Assembly (NCBI RefSeq): GCF_900104225.1
Contig: NZ_FNJK01000004.1
Location: 1 to 64,000 of the forward strand
Source: Streptococcus equinus
Lineage (GTDB): Bacteria; Bacillota; Bacilli; Lactobacillales; Streptococcaceae
Direction: 5' to 3'
DNA: 64,000 nucleotides
The notes under the pieces are model-generated. The model did not search any database and had not been told where the DNA came from. It saw nothing but the letters and a program-made list of their open reading frames with translations. Positions 8,098 to 17,419 of the stretch are shown one piece after another; positions within the stretch are counted from its first letter, which is position 1, and every line of letters begins with the position of its first letter. The position numbers and the translations under genes were made by a program.

Positions 8098-8819
8098 TTT
8101 TGTTTGTTAACAGCTAAATTATGTAACTGGCTGATTTCTTTTTTGCTCAAACGACGTGATTCACCTGGGCGAAGACCTGATAGATCCAAAGTCCCAAAGT
8201 TCGTACGAGACAATTTATCTACCAAAAGTCCAACTGATTCGAACATTTTCTTAACTTGGTGGTTACGTCCTTCATGGATAGTCAATTCAACCACTGAACG
8301 ATTTTTTTCAGGATCTACTTTGATGATGTTGTAACGAGCTGGTTTTGTCTTTTTACCATCGATAACAACACCACGTGTCAATGGACGAAGATTTTCTTTT
8401 GTCGCAAGTCCTTTAACACGAGCTAAATAGACTTTGTCGATTTCGTTACGTGGGTGAATCATTTCATCTGTGAAATCACCATCATTTGTCAAAATCAAAA
8501 GTCCAGTAGTATCCCAGTCCAAACGTCCAACAGGATAAATACGTTCTGTAACATTTGGTAGCAAGTCAACAACCGTTTTACGGCCTTTGTCATCTGATAC
8601 ACTTGAAATCACACCACGAGGTTTATTAAGAAGGTAATAAACTTTTTCTTCGTTATAGATTGGTGTCCCTTCAACTTCAACAACATCACCAGCTTTAACC
8701 GTTGTAGCTAGTTCTGTAACAACTTTACCGTTGATGGTTACCAAACCTCTTTTAATCAAATCTTCAGCTTTACGACGGCTGGCAATTCCCGCATGGGCAA
8801 TGTATTTATTAATTCTCAT
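8094..8819 (-). CDS. rluB: RluB-family 23S rRNA pseudouridine synthase
   Basis: The 241-residue protein has an N-terminal S4 RNA-binding domain (residues 1-60, [19 protein letters not shown]) and the catalytic motif [18 protein letters not shown] near residue 100, whose first Asp after Leu is the expected nucleophile. It modifies 23S rRNA, by family precedent near position 2605 (E. coli numbering). It sits 30 bases after scpB in an order conserved in streptococci. Confidence 0.92.
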   Translation of the reverse strand: MRINKYIAHAGIASRRKAEDLIKRGLVTINGKVVTELATTVKAGDVVEVEGTPIYNEEKVYYLLNKPRGVISSVSDDKGRKTVVDLLPNVTERIYPVGRLDWDTTGLLILTNDGDFTDEMIHPRNEIDKVYLARVKGLATKENLRPLTRGVVIDGKKTKPARYNIIKVDPEKNRSVVELTIHEGRNHQVKKMFESVGLLVDKLSRTNFGTLDLSGLRPGESRRLSKKEISQLHNLAVNKQK

Positions 8820-8849
8820 ATTCTTTCCTTTAACTGCTTTTTAGCTATT

Positions 8850-9446
8850 TTACATCATTTCGTCAGTTTTAGCGAGTTCTGTTTCTTCTTGGGCTAATTC
8901 TGGCTCTTCAAAAAGGGTCATTTCTTCATCGACCACTTCGATATTTGACACGTCAATCAGCTCACTTAGGTCATTAATTCCCATAAAATCTAGGAAATAA
9001 TCTGTTGTCGCATAAATATTTGGTCGACCAATTACTTCTTTTTTACCAGCTTCGCAAATTAAACCTAGAGCCATTAATTTACTGATAGCACTGCTAGAAT
9101 TAACACCACGAATATCATCAACTTCAATACGTGTTATCGGTTGTTTGTAAGCAATAATGGATAAAACTTCCAAACTGGCACGTGATAAACTTTGATTGAC
9201 TGGAGCTTTTGCAAAATCACGAAGCAAATCAGCAAAAATCTCTTTAGTCACAATTTTATAACAACCTGCTGTCTCAATCAAACAAAGACTTGATGACTCG
9301 TCAGCTCTGTATTTCTGTGCTAATTTTTCCAGTTGTTGTTGGAGCGCCGTTGGTGTTAAATTAACCATACTAGCCAAATGACGTAAGCTCAAGCCTTCTT
9401 CACCTGCTACAAAAAGAAGGGCCTCAATCTGAGCTAAATAGTTCAT
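8850..9446 (-). CDS. scpB: ScpB, segregation and condensation protein B
   Basis: This 198-residue protein is the winged-helix kleisin partner of SMC-ScpA ([55 protein letters not shown]). I chose the ATG at 9444-9446 because AGGAAG lies seven bases before it; an upstream in-frame start at 9476 lacks such a site. It acts in chromosome compaction and segregation with scpA just upstream. The C-terminus is acidic (Glu/Asp-rich), as is common. Confidence 0.93.
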   Translation of the reverse strand: MNYLAQIEALLFVAGEEGLSLRHLASMVNLTPTALQQQLEKLAQKYRADESSSLCLIETAGCYKIVTKEIFADLLRDFAKAPVNQSLSRASLEVLSIIAYKQPITRIEVDDIRGVNSSSAISKLMALGLICEAGKKEVIGRPNIYATTDYFLDFMGINDLSELIDVSNIEVVDEEMTLFEEPELAQEETELAKTDEMM

Positions 9447-9494
9447 ATAACTTCCTTTCTTAAGTTTGTTTACCAAGGGTTATCGTTTTTTCAC

Positions 9495-10199
9495 TCAACT
9501 AACACTTCGTAAAACAATATCTCCAAAGTTTTCCTCTTGTTCTACTTCCACCTCATGGACTTTAATCAATTCTAAAGTCGCCAAAAATAAGGTAATCATC
9601 TCTGGAATAGATTGACATTCTTTGAAAACCTTGTTCAAAACAAGTTTTTTAGACTGACTGAGACGTTCTGAAATAACCGTCATCATGTCTTCAATACGAT
9701 AATCATCACGCTCAACAACCGTATGACTATTTTTCAATTCTCTTTGCTTTTCAGCCATAACATGTGAAAATGACAAGAAAAGATCCATAATCGTCTTGTC
9801 ATGAGCTAAAACCGCATCTTCAAAAATTAATTCTTGTTTTGGTTTTGAGTAAAATTTAGCACGTTCATCGTGCTGGGCTGACATTTCCTCACTAATCGCC
9901 TTGAAGCGACGATATTCTTCGATTTGTGTCAACAATTCTTGTTCAGGGTCATCTTCTTCTGGCTCTGCTTCAACAATTTTTGGAAGTAGCTTACGGCTTT
10001 TAATCAGCATGAGCTGACTGGCCATAACCATATATTCACCAGCCACTTCTAATTTCATGGCTTGTAAGGTTGAGATATAAGCCAAATACTGCTCGATAAC
10101 TTCCACGATTGGAACGTCGTAAATATCCATCTGATATTTAGAGACCAAGTGCAAAAGCAAATCCAGAGGCCCTTCAAAATCTTTTAATTTAATATCCAT
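9495..10199 (-). CDS. scpA: ScpA, kleisin subunit of the SMC condensin
   Basis: The 234-residue protein begins [31 protein letters not shown], the diagnostic ScpA N-terminus that binds the SMC neck, and ends with the winged helix that binds the SMC cap. The length fits the family. It overlaps the xerD-like gene by one base (10199), indicating coupled translation, and scpB follows about 50 bases later. Confidence 0.94.
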   Translation of the reverse strand: MDIKLKDFEGPLDLLLHLVSKYQMDIYDVPIVEVIEQYLAYISTLQAMKLEVAGEYMVMASQLMLIKSRKLLPKIVEAEPEEDDPEQELLTQIEEYRRFKAISEEMSAQHDERAKFYSKPKQELIFEDAVLAHDKTIMDLFLSFSHVMAEKQRELKNSHTVVERDDYRIEDMMTVISERLSQSKKLVLNKVFKECQSIPEMITLFLATLELIKVHEVEVEQEENFGDIVLRSVS

Positions 10200-10939
10200 T
10201 AGTTATAAAATTTCTCTAAAGTCACTGGACTCTTAAGCCCTAAATTGCGACTAACTTCTAATAAAGATTTTCCTGCTGCTTTTTGATGTAAAACATATTG
10301 ACGACGCATATCCTGCGCTGATAAGTCTTCCAGACCTAAAGAAGCCAAAAATGCTTTTAATTGATTGAAGAACCATTGTCTTGAATAAGATTTACCTTGA
10401 TTATCAAAAAGATAAATCTGTTCTTCAGACAAATTGGCAGTCATGTAATCAAGCAATTTTGCAGGAACTTCTAGCACTCTGACCAAGCCAGCTTTTTGCA
10501 CGCGCAAAACAGCAAAAGTCCTATCCAAATCAGCAACTTTTAAGCCTTGAAGGTCACTAGACGACAGGCCCAGTTCAATCATCAAAAGCGCAATCAACTG
10601 ACCAGCTTGATAAGAACTTTCTTGATAAAAAGCCGAATAATCCAGCAACTCCTTACTAACCGGTTTCGTGGCCAATTTTTCTTTATTGCTTAATTTATAA
10701 AAACGATCTAAGCGCTCAGTATCATACAAAAAATACAAAAACTGATTTACCGCTGAAATCTTACGCTTTTTGGCTGAGGTTTTTAAAGGTGCCAATGAAT
10801 GCTCATAAAGCGCCAGCTTTTCTTTGCTGACTTTACCATCAACAGCCTCAACAAACTGCTGCAAATCATAAAAATAAGCATTTCTAGAATTCTCTGAGAG
10901 AGACTTACTGTCAATAAATTCTTGGATAAAATCAATCAT
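10199..10939 (-). CDS. XerD-like tyrosine recombinase homologue, probably catalytically inactive
   Basis: This 246-residue protein has an N-terminal SAM-like DNA-binding domain (residues 1-75) and a degenerate phage-integrase catalytic domain. In true XerD the motifs are TGLR, LRHxxATH and LGH with a terminal Tyr. Here they are [11 protein letters not shown] (first Arg missing), MRRQYVLHQ (His replaced by Gln) and LGLKS (His missing), with only FYN keeping the Tyr. Streptococcal XerD-like proteins at this locus are known to lack most catalytic residues. It lies between cbpB and scpA with overlaps on both sides, hinting at a chromosome-maintenance role rather than dimer resolution. Confidence 0.85.
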   Translation of the reverse strand: MIDFIQEFIDSKSLSENSRNAYFYDLQQFVEAVDGKVSKEKLALYEHSLAPLKTSAKKRKISAVNQFLYFLYDTERLDRFYKLSNKEKLATKPVSKELLDYSAFYQESSYQAGQLIALLMIELGLSSSDLQGLKVADLDRTFAVLRVQKAGLVRVLEVPAKLLDYMTANLSEEQIYLFDNQGKSYSRQWFFNQLKAFLASLGLEDLSAQDMRRQYVLHQKAAGKSLLEVSRNLGLKSPVTLEKFYN

Positions 10940-11399
10940 CTTTCGGGGTAATCGTATAATAATCAGTGAAATCGTGTAAGAGACTATTAACAGCCTTTAG
11001 AATCGATTTACGTGTAATAATGCCTAGGAAGTGGTTATTTTTATCTAAGACTGGCAAGAAAGGATAGTCCACTAACAAATGCATAATATCCGTTAAGCTT
11101 GAAGTATCACTAATGGTTTGTAATTTGGTATTAACCATCTTACCAATATCAGTCTGAGCCAATTCCCAATCGGTCAATTGATTTTTAGCTTGATAAGACA
11201 TAATGTCAGCAATGCTGATAGTTCCAACGTATTCTTTATCTTTGGTGATAACAGGAACACGTGAATAACCATTATTAGCTAAAAGCAACATAGCGTGGTC
11301 TGAATTATGCGTATCAATAAAAATCGCCAAATCTTCTGCCGGAATCAAGTAATGATCCAAATGGCTAAGAAGAAATTCTTCAAATTCTTTTGCTATCAT
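10932..11399 (-). CDS. cbpB: CBS-domain protein of the CbpB/DarB (YkuL) c-di-AMP receptor family
   Basis: The 155-residue protein consists of two CBS domains (about 15-75 and 85-145), with no enzymatic or transport domain. Size and sequence (FIDTHNSDHAMLLLANNGYSRVPVI, FLPVLDKNNHFLGIITRKSILKAVN) match CbpB/DarB of Listeria and Bacillus, which binds c-di-AMP and, when free of it, stimulates the (p)ppGpp synthetase Rel. The start overlaps the previous stop as ATGA. Presence of kimA, trkA and ktrA nearby gives it a plausible K+/c-di-AMP context. Confidence 0.82.
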   Translation of the reverse strand: MIAKEFEEFLLSHLDHYLIPAEDLAIFIDTHNSDHAMLLLANNGYSRVPVITKDKEYVGTISIADIMSYQAKNQLTDWELAQTDIGKMVNTKLQTISDTSSLTDIMHLLVDYPFLPVLDKNNHFLGIITRKSILKAVNSLLHDFTDYYTITPKDD

Positions 11400-11917
11400 C
11401 TGTCAAATTCCTTTGAAAGTGCCGGATAGAGTTTGTGGTCACGTGTGTAAAAATCAACCTTAATCTTGTCTTTAGTGATAATTACTTTGGCATAAAGCTT
11501 TTCTTTGACATCACCACGAGGTTGAAGAACACTACCTGGATTGATAAAAACAGTTTTACCATTACGCCAAGCTGCTGCTCGGTGCAAGTGCCCATAAAGG
11601 CAGATATCTGCATCTTCTTCTTGAGCAAATAAATCCAATCTATCCCATGTAAAATTAATGTTATAAAGGTGTCCGTGAGTCTGTGCTATGACAATATCGT
11701 CAAGATAAGTTGTCAATCTTTCAGGATAACCATTATCGTAATCACAATTACCACGAACCACTTTGATACCATCCCAAATGGGATCTGAACTTGGCAGCTC
11801 AGAATCTCCATTATGGAAAATGGCATCAACTTCACCTTGATAACGTTGTTTAATATTGCTAATAATCTCACGATCACCGTGAGAATCACTCATTACAATT
11901 ATTGTTCTGCTTTCCAT
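11396..11917 (-). CDS. YfcE/MJ0936-type metallophosphoesterase
   Basis: The 173-residue protein contains the calcineurin-type metal ligands in order: D11 and H13 (SDSHGD), HNGDSE, RGNCD, THGH and [10 protein letters not shown], with INPGSV. It is a cytosolic Mn2+-dependent phosphodiesterase of uncertain natural substrate (YsnB/YfcE group). It overlaps the rdgB 3' end by 19 bases, using GGAGG inside rdgB as ribosome binding site, and is ATGA-coupled to cbpB. Confidence 0.88.
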   Translation of the reverse strand: MESRTIIVMSDSHGDREIISNIKQRYQGEVDAIFHNGDSELPSSDPIWDGIKVVRGNCDYDNGYPERLTTYLDDIVIAQTHGHLYNINFTWDRLDLFAQEEDADICLYGHLHRAAAWRNGKTVFINPGSVLQPRGDVKEKLYAKVIITKDKIKVDFYTRDHKLYPALSKEFDR

Positions 11918-12927
11918 ACTGGGAATGCCTCCATTAATTTCTTAACAGCCAACCCGCGATGTGAGATTTCATTTTTTTCATCTGCTGTCAATTCAGCAGC
12001 GTGACGTCCAGTTTCACCAACTAAGAATAGTGGGTCATAACCAAAGCCGTTGTCGCCTTTTGCTTCCATAGCAATGTAGCCAGGCCAATCTGCTTCAACA
12101 ACCAAACTTTCTTTATCTGGTGCAGCAACCACAAGTGTTGTGTGGAATTGCGCTGAACGGTCTTTCATATCAAATACCATTGCTAATTCATGAAGCAATT
12201 TAGCGTTATTTGATTCGTCTGTAGCATCTGGGCCAGAGAAACGAGCTGACCATACACCAGGAAGACCACCAAGGACATCAACTTTCAAGCCAGAATCATC
12301 AGCCAGAACCATTTTTCCAGTTAATTTTGAAATCGTTTCTGCTTTCAAGCGTGCATTTTCTTCAAAGGTCATTCCAGTTTCTTCCACTTCAGGCAATTCT
12401 GGGTGGTTATTTAGGTTTTCAACTTTGATGCCTAGTTGATCAAACATTTTACGAAATTCTTTGGTTTTACCTTCATTGCGTGTAGCAATCAAGATGGTAT
12501 CACCAAAGGCATTTTCAGATGATTTTCCAAAAAAGGCTGACGCAGCAACACCGTCTTCTGGTAGATGCACAAATAACAATTGGTCATCCTCAGTAACCAC
12601 AACCGCACCCGCACGTTGTTGCACTTCTAAATGACGATTAGTTTCTTCGTTAATCATGCCAACAACAAAGCGAATCAATTGAAAATCAGATGATTTTTTA
12701 ACAACAGTGACGTTGTAGCCATTAAATTCGTCTTTATGGCAGCCGCCTTCACCGTGTCCGTGACATTTGCCACAGCATTTACTTGCAACAAGTTTTGCGA
12801 CTTGTTGGCTCAATTCATAAAGATCATCACCACAGACATTTCCAAGACCTGAAATGGCATTGAAGCCACCCCACTCGCCAAGGAACCAATTTTCTTTATC
12901 TTTATACTCATAAATTTTATCAGCCAT
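11899..12927 (-). CDS. rdgB: RdgB/HAM1 dITP/XTP pyrophosphatase with N-terminal extension and Cys/His cluster
   Basis: The 342-residue protein is a fusion. The C-terminal HAM1 domain (about 143-342) has ATRNEGK (148-154), [33 protein letters not shown] and SHRG, and hydrolyses non-canonical purine NTPs to clean the nucleotide pool. A ~140-residue N-terminal domain precedes it, as in other streptococci. Inside that domain (51-64) lies an unusual cluster, C51 C52 C55 H56 H58 C63 H64, separated by Gly, resembling a metal-binding loop. The gene lies between murI and the phosphoesterase. The role of the extension is unknown. Confidence 0.9.
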   Translation of the reverse strand: MADKIYEYKDKENWFLGEWGGFNAISGLGNVCGDDLYELSQQVAKLVASKCCGKCHGHGEGGCHKDEFNGYNVTVVKKSSDFQLIRFVVGMINEETNRHLEVQQRAGAVVVTEDDQLLFVHLPEDGVAASAFFGKSSENAFGDTILIATRNEGKTKEFRKMFDQLGIKVENLNNHPELPEVEETGMTFEENARLKAETISKLTGKMVLADDSGLKVDVLGGLPGVWSARFSGPDATDESNNAKLLHELAMVFDMKDRSAQFHTTLVVAAPDKESLVVEADWPGYIAMEAKGDNGFGYDPLFLVGETGRHAAELTADEKNEISHRGLAVKKLMEAFPVWKAEQ

Positions 12928-12944
12928 TTATTACCATCTCATTT

Positions 12945-13754
12945 CTATTTGTTCAACTTTTCCAAATCAACATGTTGCACATCAATGTCAGTTCCTAGCC
13001 AGTTCACCGCAATTTCTTTAAAACGCTGACTACTTGCTGTTGTGTAGAAATGGTGATCAACAGCATTTTCCGTGCGACTATGATTAATTTCAAAGTAATT
13101 CAATAACACTGACACATCTCGAATACATTCAGCACCACTATCGATTAATTTAACATTAGGTCCCATCACATTTTGAATGATTGGACGAAGTAGTGGGTAA
13201 TGCGTACATCCAAGAACCAATGTGTCAACTTTACCAACAAGCGGCGCTAAACTTTCGTAAACCACTTTTTTAGCAACACTTGACCCCATTTCATTTGACT
13301 CAACGATTGGAACAAACTTGGGACAAGCTAAACCGCTAACTTCCATTTTTGGGGATAATGATTTTATCTTTTCAGGATAAACTTCTGAATTAATGGTCAT
13401 CGGAGTTCCGATAATCCCAATTTTACCGTTACGTGTCGATTTTATCGCGGCACTAGAACCTGGTAAAATAACACCAAGAACAGGAATATCAAGTTTTTCT
13501 TTAACTTCTTTCCAAGCAACTGCTGTCGCTGTATTACAAGCAAAGACAATCATCTTAACATTTTTAGTTAACAAGAAATTAACCAATTCCCAAGTGTATT
13601 CTCTAATTTGTTCAGCAGGTCTAGGACCGTAAGGAGCTCTTGCTGAGTCTCCAATATATACAATTTCTTCATGTGGTAGTTGACGCATTAATTCACGCAC
13701 AACGGTTAAACCACCAACTCCAGAATCTAAAAAACCAATTGGTCTATTATCCAT
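12945..13754 (-). CDS. murI: Glutamate racemase
   Basis: The 269-residue enzyme converts L- to D-glutamate for peptidoglycan. The catalytic cysteines are visible in ACNTATA (C73) and GCTHYPLL (C183), with the N-terminal DSGVGGLTV (D10, S11) and GDSARAPYG. The start has AGAAGATTCT before the ATG. It heads the rdgB-phosphoesterase-cbpB-xerD-like-scpAB-rluB-yidD run, with only 17 bases to rdgB. Confidence 0.95.
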   Translation of the reverse strand: MDNRPIGFLDSGVGGLTVVRELMRQLPHEEIVYIGDSARAPYGPRPAEQIREYTWELVNFLLTKNVKMIVFACNTATAVAWKEVKEKLDIPVLGVILPGSSAAIKSTRNGKIGIIGTPMTINSEVYPEKIKSLSPKMEVSGLACPKFVPIVESNEMGSSVAKKVVYESLAPLVGKVDTLVLGCTHYPLLRPIIQNVMGPNVKLIDSGAECIRDVSVLLNYFEINHSRTENAVDHHFYTTASSQRFKEIAVNWLGTDIDVQHVDLEKLNK

Positions 13755-13788
13755 AGAATCTTCTTTCTAATAAGGGAATTAGACTTAG

Positions 13789-13814
13789 AAAAAACCCAGT
13801 TGGTGAGCCAACTG
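13789..13814 (-). terminator. Terminator between yneF and murI
   Basis: Minus-strand stem ACTCAGTTGG / CCAACTGGGT (10 bp, one G:U, loop CTCA), then TTTTTT. It separates the yneF transcript from murI. Confidence 0.8.
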
Positions 13815-13934
13815 AGTCATTCATTTCTGAGCTCTGTGCTCGAAAACGTTTGTTAAAGACTGACTTGTATGTAAGGTCAAAAACTATCAAACAATAAGTC
13901 ATCCGCCTTTAGCATTTTTCAAACCAAAGCGTAA

Positions 13935-14177
13935 TTATTTTTTAGCTTTTGCTGCAGCTGCTTTTGATTGTTTGATAATGTTACGGTACGTTTGTTGAAT
14001 TTTAGCTTCACTAGGTTTTTGACCCATTTGGCTCATCATTTCACGGATCGCATCAGGCGTCAAGCGTGGGTGTTCACCGATTTCCTTTTCAAACTGTTTA
14101 CGAGCGATAAAAACGCCACCAACAAGGCCACCAAACAAAGCAACCAAAACTAACAAAATCCAAAGAAATGTTGTCAT
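13935..14177 (-). CDS. yneF: YneF family small membrane protein (UPF0154)
   Basis: The 80-residue protein has one N-terminal membrane helix (residues 4-24, [21 protein letters not shown]) and the family motif [33 protein letters not shown], then a Lys/Ala-rich tail. Function is unknown. It is a single-gene unit with its own promoter and terminator. Confidence 0.9.
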   Translation of the reverse strand: MTTFLWILLVLVALFGGLVGGVFIARKQFEKEIGEHPRLTPDAIREMMSQMGQKPSEAKIQQTYRNIIKQSKAAAAKAKK

Positions 14178-14209
14178 GAATATTTTCTCCTAAGTTTTTT
14201 ACATAAATT

Positions 14210-14238
14210 ATTATAGCAGAAATAGAAAGAGTTTACAA
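14210..14238 (-). promoter_or_regulatory. yneF promoter
   Basis: -35 TTGTAA (14233-14238), 17-base spacer ending TGC, extended -10 TATAAT (14210-14215). Confidence 0.6.
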
Positions 14239-14290
14239 ATTCTTGAAAGCTTTTTCTTAAGCATAAAAACAATAAAATTGGGAGACCATT

Positions 14291-14587
14291 TCAATTATTT
14301 GTATTTCCTTTTTTAAAATTATTCTCAGACAGCCACTTTTTATACAGCTCAACAAATCTCATTTCTTCATCGTCACTGTAGCCGTTAAAAACAACTCGGT
14401 CGATATCTTCCTGATTAAAATAAAAAATTTGTTCAGGATTTAATCCCATTGGATAAATCGCTGATGAATAATCAAATAGAACATCTTCTCCATTTTGCTT
14501 AATTGTTACACCACGATTTAAAATCATCAATTTCTGACTACCATCTTTTAAATACACAATACTCCCAATTGGTAATATATTTAACAT
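14291..14587 (-). CDS. DUF4176-family protein of the second LXG locus
   Basis: The 98-residue protein begins MLNILPIGSIVYLKDGSQKL and continues IYPMGLNPEQIFYFNQEDIDRVVFNGYSDDEEMRF, the DUF4176 pattern. I chose ATG 14585-14587 with GGGGGAG before it; a longer in-frame start at 14632 would overlap the upstream gene and has no good site. DUF4176 proteins recur in type VII secretion effector islands; their role is unsettled. It is the last gene of the locus. Confidence 0.8.
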   Translation of the reverse strand: MLNILPIGSIVYLKDGSQKLMILNRGVTIKQNGEDVLFDYSSAIYPMGLNPEQIFYFNQEDIDRVVFNGYSDDEEMRFVELYKKWLSENNFKKGNTNN

Positions 14588-14603
14588 AAAACTCCCCCAT
14601 TTA

Positions 14604-15239
14604 TTAAATTTCTTCGATTTTTTCAAAATCAAGATGATTTAAATTGTAATTTACTCCGATTGGCAAAATTCGATACGAAAAAGTAAATATAGCAAATGAA
14701 AACAAACCACTTAGAATTAGAAGTGTTATTTCATCATAAAAAAGATAAAATCCCAAGCAAAAGAGCGTAAGCATTACAAATATCGGACCTAAGCCATAAA
14801 CACGTTGATTATCTGTTTTTAGCACCAATTTCATGCATTTCCTGTTTACTAATTTCTTTTTCACTCTTTTGTCCTCATACTTAAAAACACCTAGGTAAAT
14901 GAAATATCCAATAGTTAATGATAAAATGAACAACAATACTTTTTGAAAGAGATTATCTACAATTCCAGTTGCCTTCAAATTATTTTCTAAAAAGTTATAC
15001 AATATTTTTAAAAACGGCTGTACCATCAAAACAACCGCCGTTGTTCCCAATTGTGATTTTTTAAGATTAAACAAATTGTCTTTATCATCACTTTCAAATA
15101 AAATTGCTTCAACATTCTGTGCTTTATGTCCCCAAAAATACAATTTTGAACTCATACTCACATTATCTAAAATATATTTTTTTCCATTTGCTCTCACAAC
15201 ATGGTAACTTCCTGAAACTTGTGTTATTTTAAACTCCAT
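14604..15239 (-). CDS. DUF443-type tandem five-TM protein, copy 2 (likely LXG immunity protein)
   Basis: The 211-residue membrane protein has a soluble N-terminal segment (residues 1-65, with NGKKYILDN) and four to five hydrophobic helices from residue ~66 (VVLMVQPFLKILYNFL, VLLFILSLTIGYFIYLGV, IFVMLTLFCLGFYLFY, LLILSGLFSFAIFTF). The architecture and tandem arrangement match DUF443 'tandem five-TM' proteins. In S. aureus the DUF443 protein TsaI protects against the membrane-depolarising T7SS toxin TspA. It starts three bases after the previous stop. Family placement is by pattern, so moderately sure. Confidence 0.7.
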   Translation of the reverse strand: MEFKITQVSGSYHVVRANGKKYILDNVSMSSKLYFWGHKAQNVEAILFESDDKDNLFNLKKSQLGTTAVVLMVQPFLKILYNFLENNLKATGIVDNLFQKVLLFILSLTIGYFIYLGVFKYEDKRVKKKLVNRKCMKLVLKTDNQRVYGLGPIFVMLTLFCLGFYLFYDEITLLILSGLFSFAIFTFSYRILPIGVNYNLNHLDFEKIEEI

Positions 15240-15242
15240 TAA

Positions 15243-15887
15243 CTAAATTTCCTTCAACAATCGAACTTTGTATTCAGCTCCTTCGTTAAATGATCCAAAT
15301 GCTAAAAGTAAAACAATAAATATTATAATTCCTGATCCTATCATAAAGAAATAATTTCCATATTTCAATTCAATCCAAACTGAAACGGCAGCTATAAAAT
15401 AAATCATTAAGTATAAAAACATTAATTTTGTAATTTTCTTGTATCCATCAAGTCTAATCTTTACTTTTTGTTTTTCCATAAAAATCTGTGGGTAATTTTC
15501 ACTCACTTTGTTAAATTCCCTTTTGCTCCATAAATTAATCAGCAAAATATCTGCAAGGACAATAAATAATAATATTAATAAATTAATACTAAACCCAAAA
15601 TCTACCTCCAATAGATAGATAATTTTTTTTAAAATTGAACTAAGAAAAATAATTAAAGAGGTAATAAAAGTTATGCTGATAGTTTCGCTCTTATTTTCTT
15701 GATTTAGTGTCCTCAAATTCTGATAAGTTTCTTTAGAAATTTCGTAACAATTCTGTGTAAAAATCCAACTCATGGGCAAAAAAATAAAGCAAAGTAAATT
15801 AACAGGATATCTATCGAATAAAAAGAACTTATCTTTATAATTAAAAACTAAATAACGAAAGTTTACTTGACTAAACTTTATTCTCAC
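15243..15887 (-). CDS. DUF443-type tandem five-TM protein, copy 1 (likely LXG immunity protein)
   Basis: This 214-residue protein starts at a GTG (15885-15887) six bases after AGGAG. The N-terminus (FRYLVFNYKDKFFLFDRYP) parallels copy 2, then five hydrophobic helices follow (LLCFIFLPMSWIF, ISITFITSLIIFLSSIL, LLILLFIVLADILLINLW, LMFLYLMIYFIAAVSV, IIIFIVLLLAFG). It lies 14 bases behind the broken LXG toxin gene. By analogy with TsaI it should confer immunity to a membrane-acting toxin; that is an inference. Confidence 0.7.
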   Translation of the reverse strand: MRIKFSQVNFRYLVFNYKDKFFLFDRYPVNLLCFIFLPMSWIFTQNCYEISKETYQNLRTLNQENKSETISITFITSLIIFLSSILKKIIYLLEVDFGFSINLLILLFIVLADILLINLWSKREFNKVSENYPQIFMEKQKVKIRLDGYKKITKLMFLYLMIYFIAAVSVWIELKYGNYFFMIGSGIIIFIVLLLAFGSFNEGAEYKVRLLKEI

Positions 15888-15901
15888 AATGTACTCCTAT
15901 A

Positions 15902-17285
15902 TTATTTTAAATCAGCAAGAGAACCTTGAAAACAATTTCCAACATTATCAATTGTATTTCCAAATTGATCAACTTTATTTTTTACATTTTTATCATTTTC
16001 ATAAAGATACTCAAAACCTACACTAGCAATAGTTCCAACCGCAATTCTAGCAGCTGCAACCCCAACGGCTGCCCAACCAACTGGATTTGAAACTAAAAAT
16101 GTTGTAAGCGCCGCAGTAGTTACCGAACCAGCCCCCCAACCAATCCCCGTTGAAATAGCATTGTGAGAGATAGCTTGTCAAACCGAGCTACCATCATTTT
16201 CAATGTCATCGTACATTCCTAAAACAAATCCTGCCCCCATAAAAGCTTTACCTATATAGTTCCCTGTACTCGCAATTTTCTTACCATGGAAAACCATTGA
16301 AACTCCAGCACCATTCAAATTCACTAACACAAACGAGTTATTTTTAGCAGAACCTTTGATACCTTCAAACACCGTAACAATTCCACCAATTCTTTGGTAT
16401 CCCAATCCAAGTTGCTCTACAGAAGTTGAAAAAATATCGTTACTTAAATCATTAACTATGCTATCTCTGTTATTATTAACAAAGTTAGTCAAATCAATTG
16501 AATCACTGTAAGATATATTTTTCATCACAACATTTTCCATCATATATCCACTATACTTAGAATCATACAAATTCTTAGCGAGTTCGTTTTTAAGTGGTTT
16601 TTCCTAGCTTTGCCATTAACGACTTAACGACTGATTTAACTTCTTTAACTTCTGTCTTGAAGTCTGTTTTCTTGTAAAAATCCTTAACTTTTTTGCTTGT
16701 ATATGAGCTGCTGCCTAGGTCTGACAAACTACTAATTTGCGTGTTCTGCTCATCTAAAATATCAGTAGCTTCGCTTGTAAAGACAGTGTTATTAAAAATC
16801 CCCATGTCCTTGATGGTATTGGTAAAGACTTTTTTAGCACCTTTGAATTCTGAGGCGGCATCGTCTGTTGTCACTTTGGTTAGTGTGACAATGTCTGCGA
16901 CATCGTCAATTGCCTCGTTAATCGCGTTAGAGCTTGTCTTTAGTTGCTCTAGTGGCGAATCGAATTGATCTACCATCTGCTGCAAAATGTCCGTGTCAAT
17001 GATAGCACTATCGCTGTTTTCGCTGACAATACTCTTAAAAGTGCTGATAAGATTGTCATAGCCCTGCGAAATAACCTCCAAACTGTTCACATAATTGGTC
17101 AACAAAGGCACTTGATAGTTATTGATTTTATTATCAATAGCGTCTTTGACGTCACCTTTTAGAGCATCAGAATTTGCAGCACCCTTTAGCTTTTTCTTAG
17201 CACTTGAAAGTTGACTCTTGGTCTTACTAATTGAGCTTTTGAGGCTATCACGCTGCTCTATGACCTCGCTCATCTTAATCTTCAT
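15902..17285 (-). pseudogene. Broken LXG toxin gene: one-base insertion plus in-frame TGA
   Basis: The LXG domain is intact from ATG 17283-17285 (MKIKMSEVIEQRDSLK, RBS GGGAGAG) to ...LMAKLGK. Then a run of five A (complement of 16598-16602) shifts the frame into a stop at 16590. Dropping one A restores LGKPLKNELAKNLYDSKYSGYM and a continuous frame, which is cut again by TGA at 16178-16180. Past that the same frame stays open for another 91 codons to TAA at 15902-15904, encoding a Gly/Ala-rich hydrophobic stretch (GIGWGAGSVTTAALTTF, VGVAAARIAVGTIASVG) typical of membrane-acting toxin ends. The repaired product would be about 460 residues. A start further upstream (17324) overlaps the -10 box and is excluded. 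Confidence 0.82.
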
Positions 17286-17322
17286 AAATCTCTCCCAAAA
17301 TTTAACCGATTTATTTCTAATC

Positions 17323-17351
17323 ATTATAACATAATTTGAAACAGTTTTCAG
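17323..17351 (-). promoter_or_regulatory. Promoter of the second LXG locus
   Basis: -35 CTGAAA (17346-17351), 17-base spacer ending TGT, extended -10 TATAAT (17323-17328), followed by GAT. Nearly identical to the first LXG promoter. Confidence 0.7.
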
Positions 17352-17365
17352 AAATTCATTTCAAA

Positions 17366-17408
17366 CAAAAAAAGCTAACTAAAGGCCATCTGTAGTCCTT
17401 AGCTAACT
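17366..17408 (-). terminator. Probable terminator after lysA
   Basis: Imperfect inverted repeat (AGTTAGCTAAGG ... CCTTTAGTTAGCT on the minus strand) followed by seven T, directly behind the lysA stop. Confidence 0.55.
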
Positions 17409-17419
17409 GCTCTTATAAC

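Noticed and set aside
10199..10939. Integrase marking a mobile element or attachment site
   Set aside because: The gene belongs to a conserved chromosomal cluster, lacks catalytic residues, and no flanking repeats or cargo are seen.
16598..16602. A-run frameshift as programmed frameshifting or phase variation of the LXG toxin
   Set aside because: The run is only five A and the restored frame still meets a TGA at 16178, so decay is the simpler reading.
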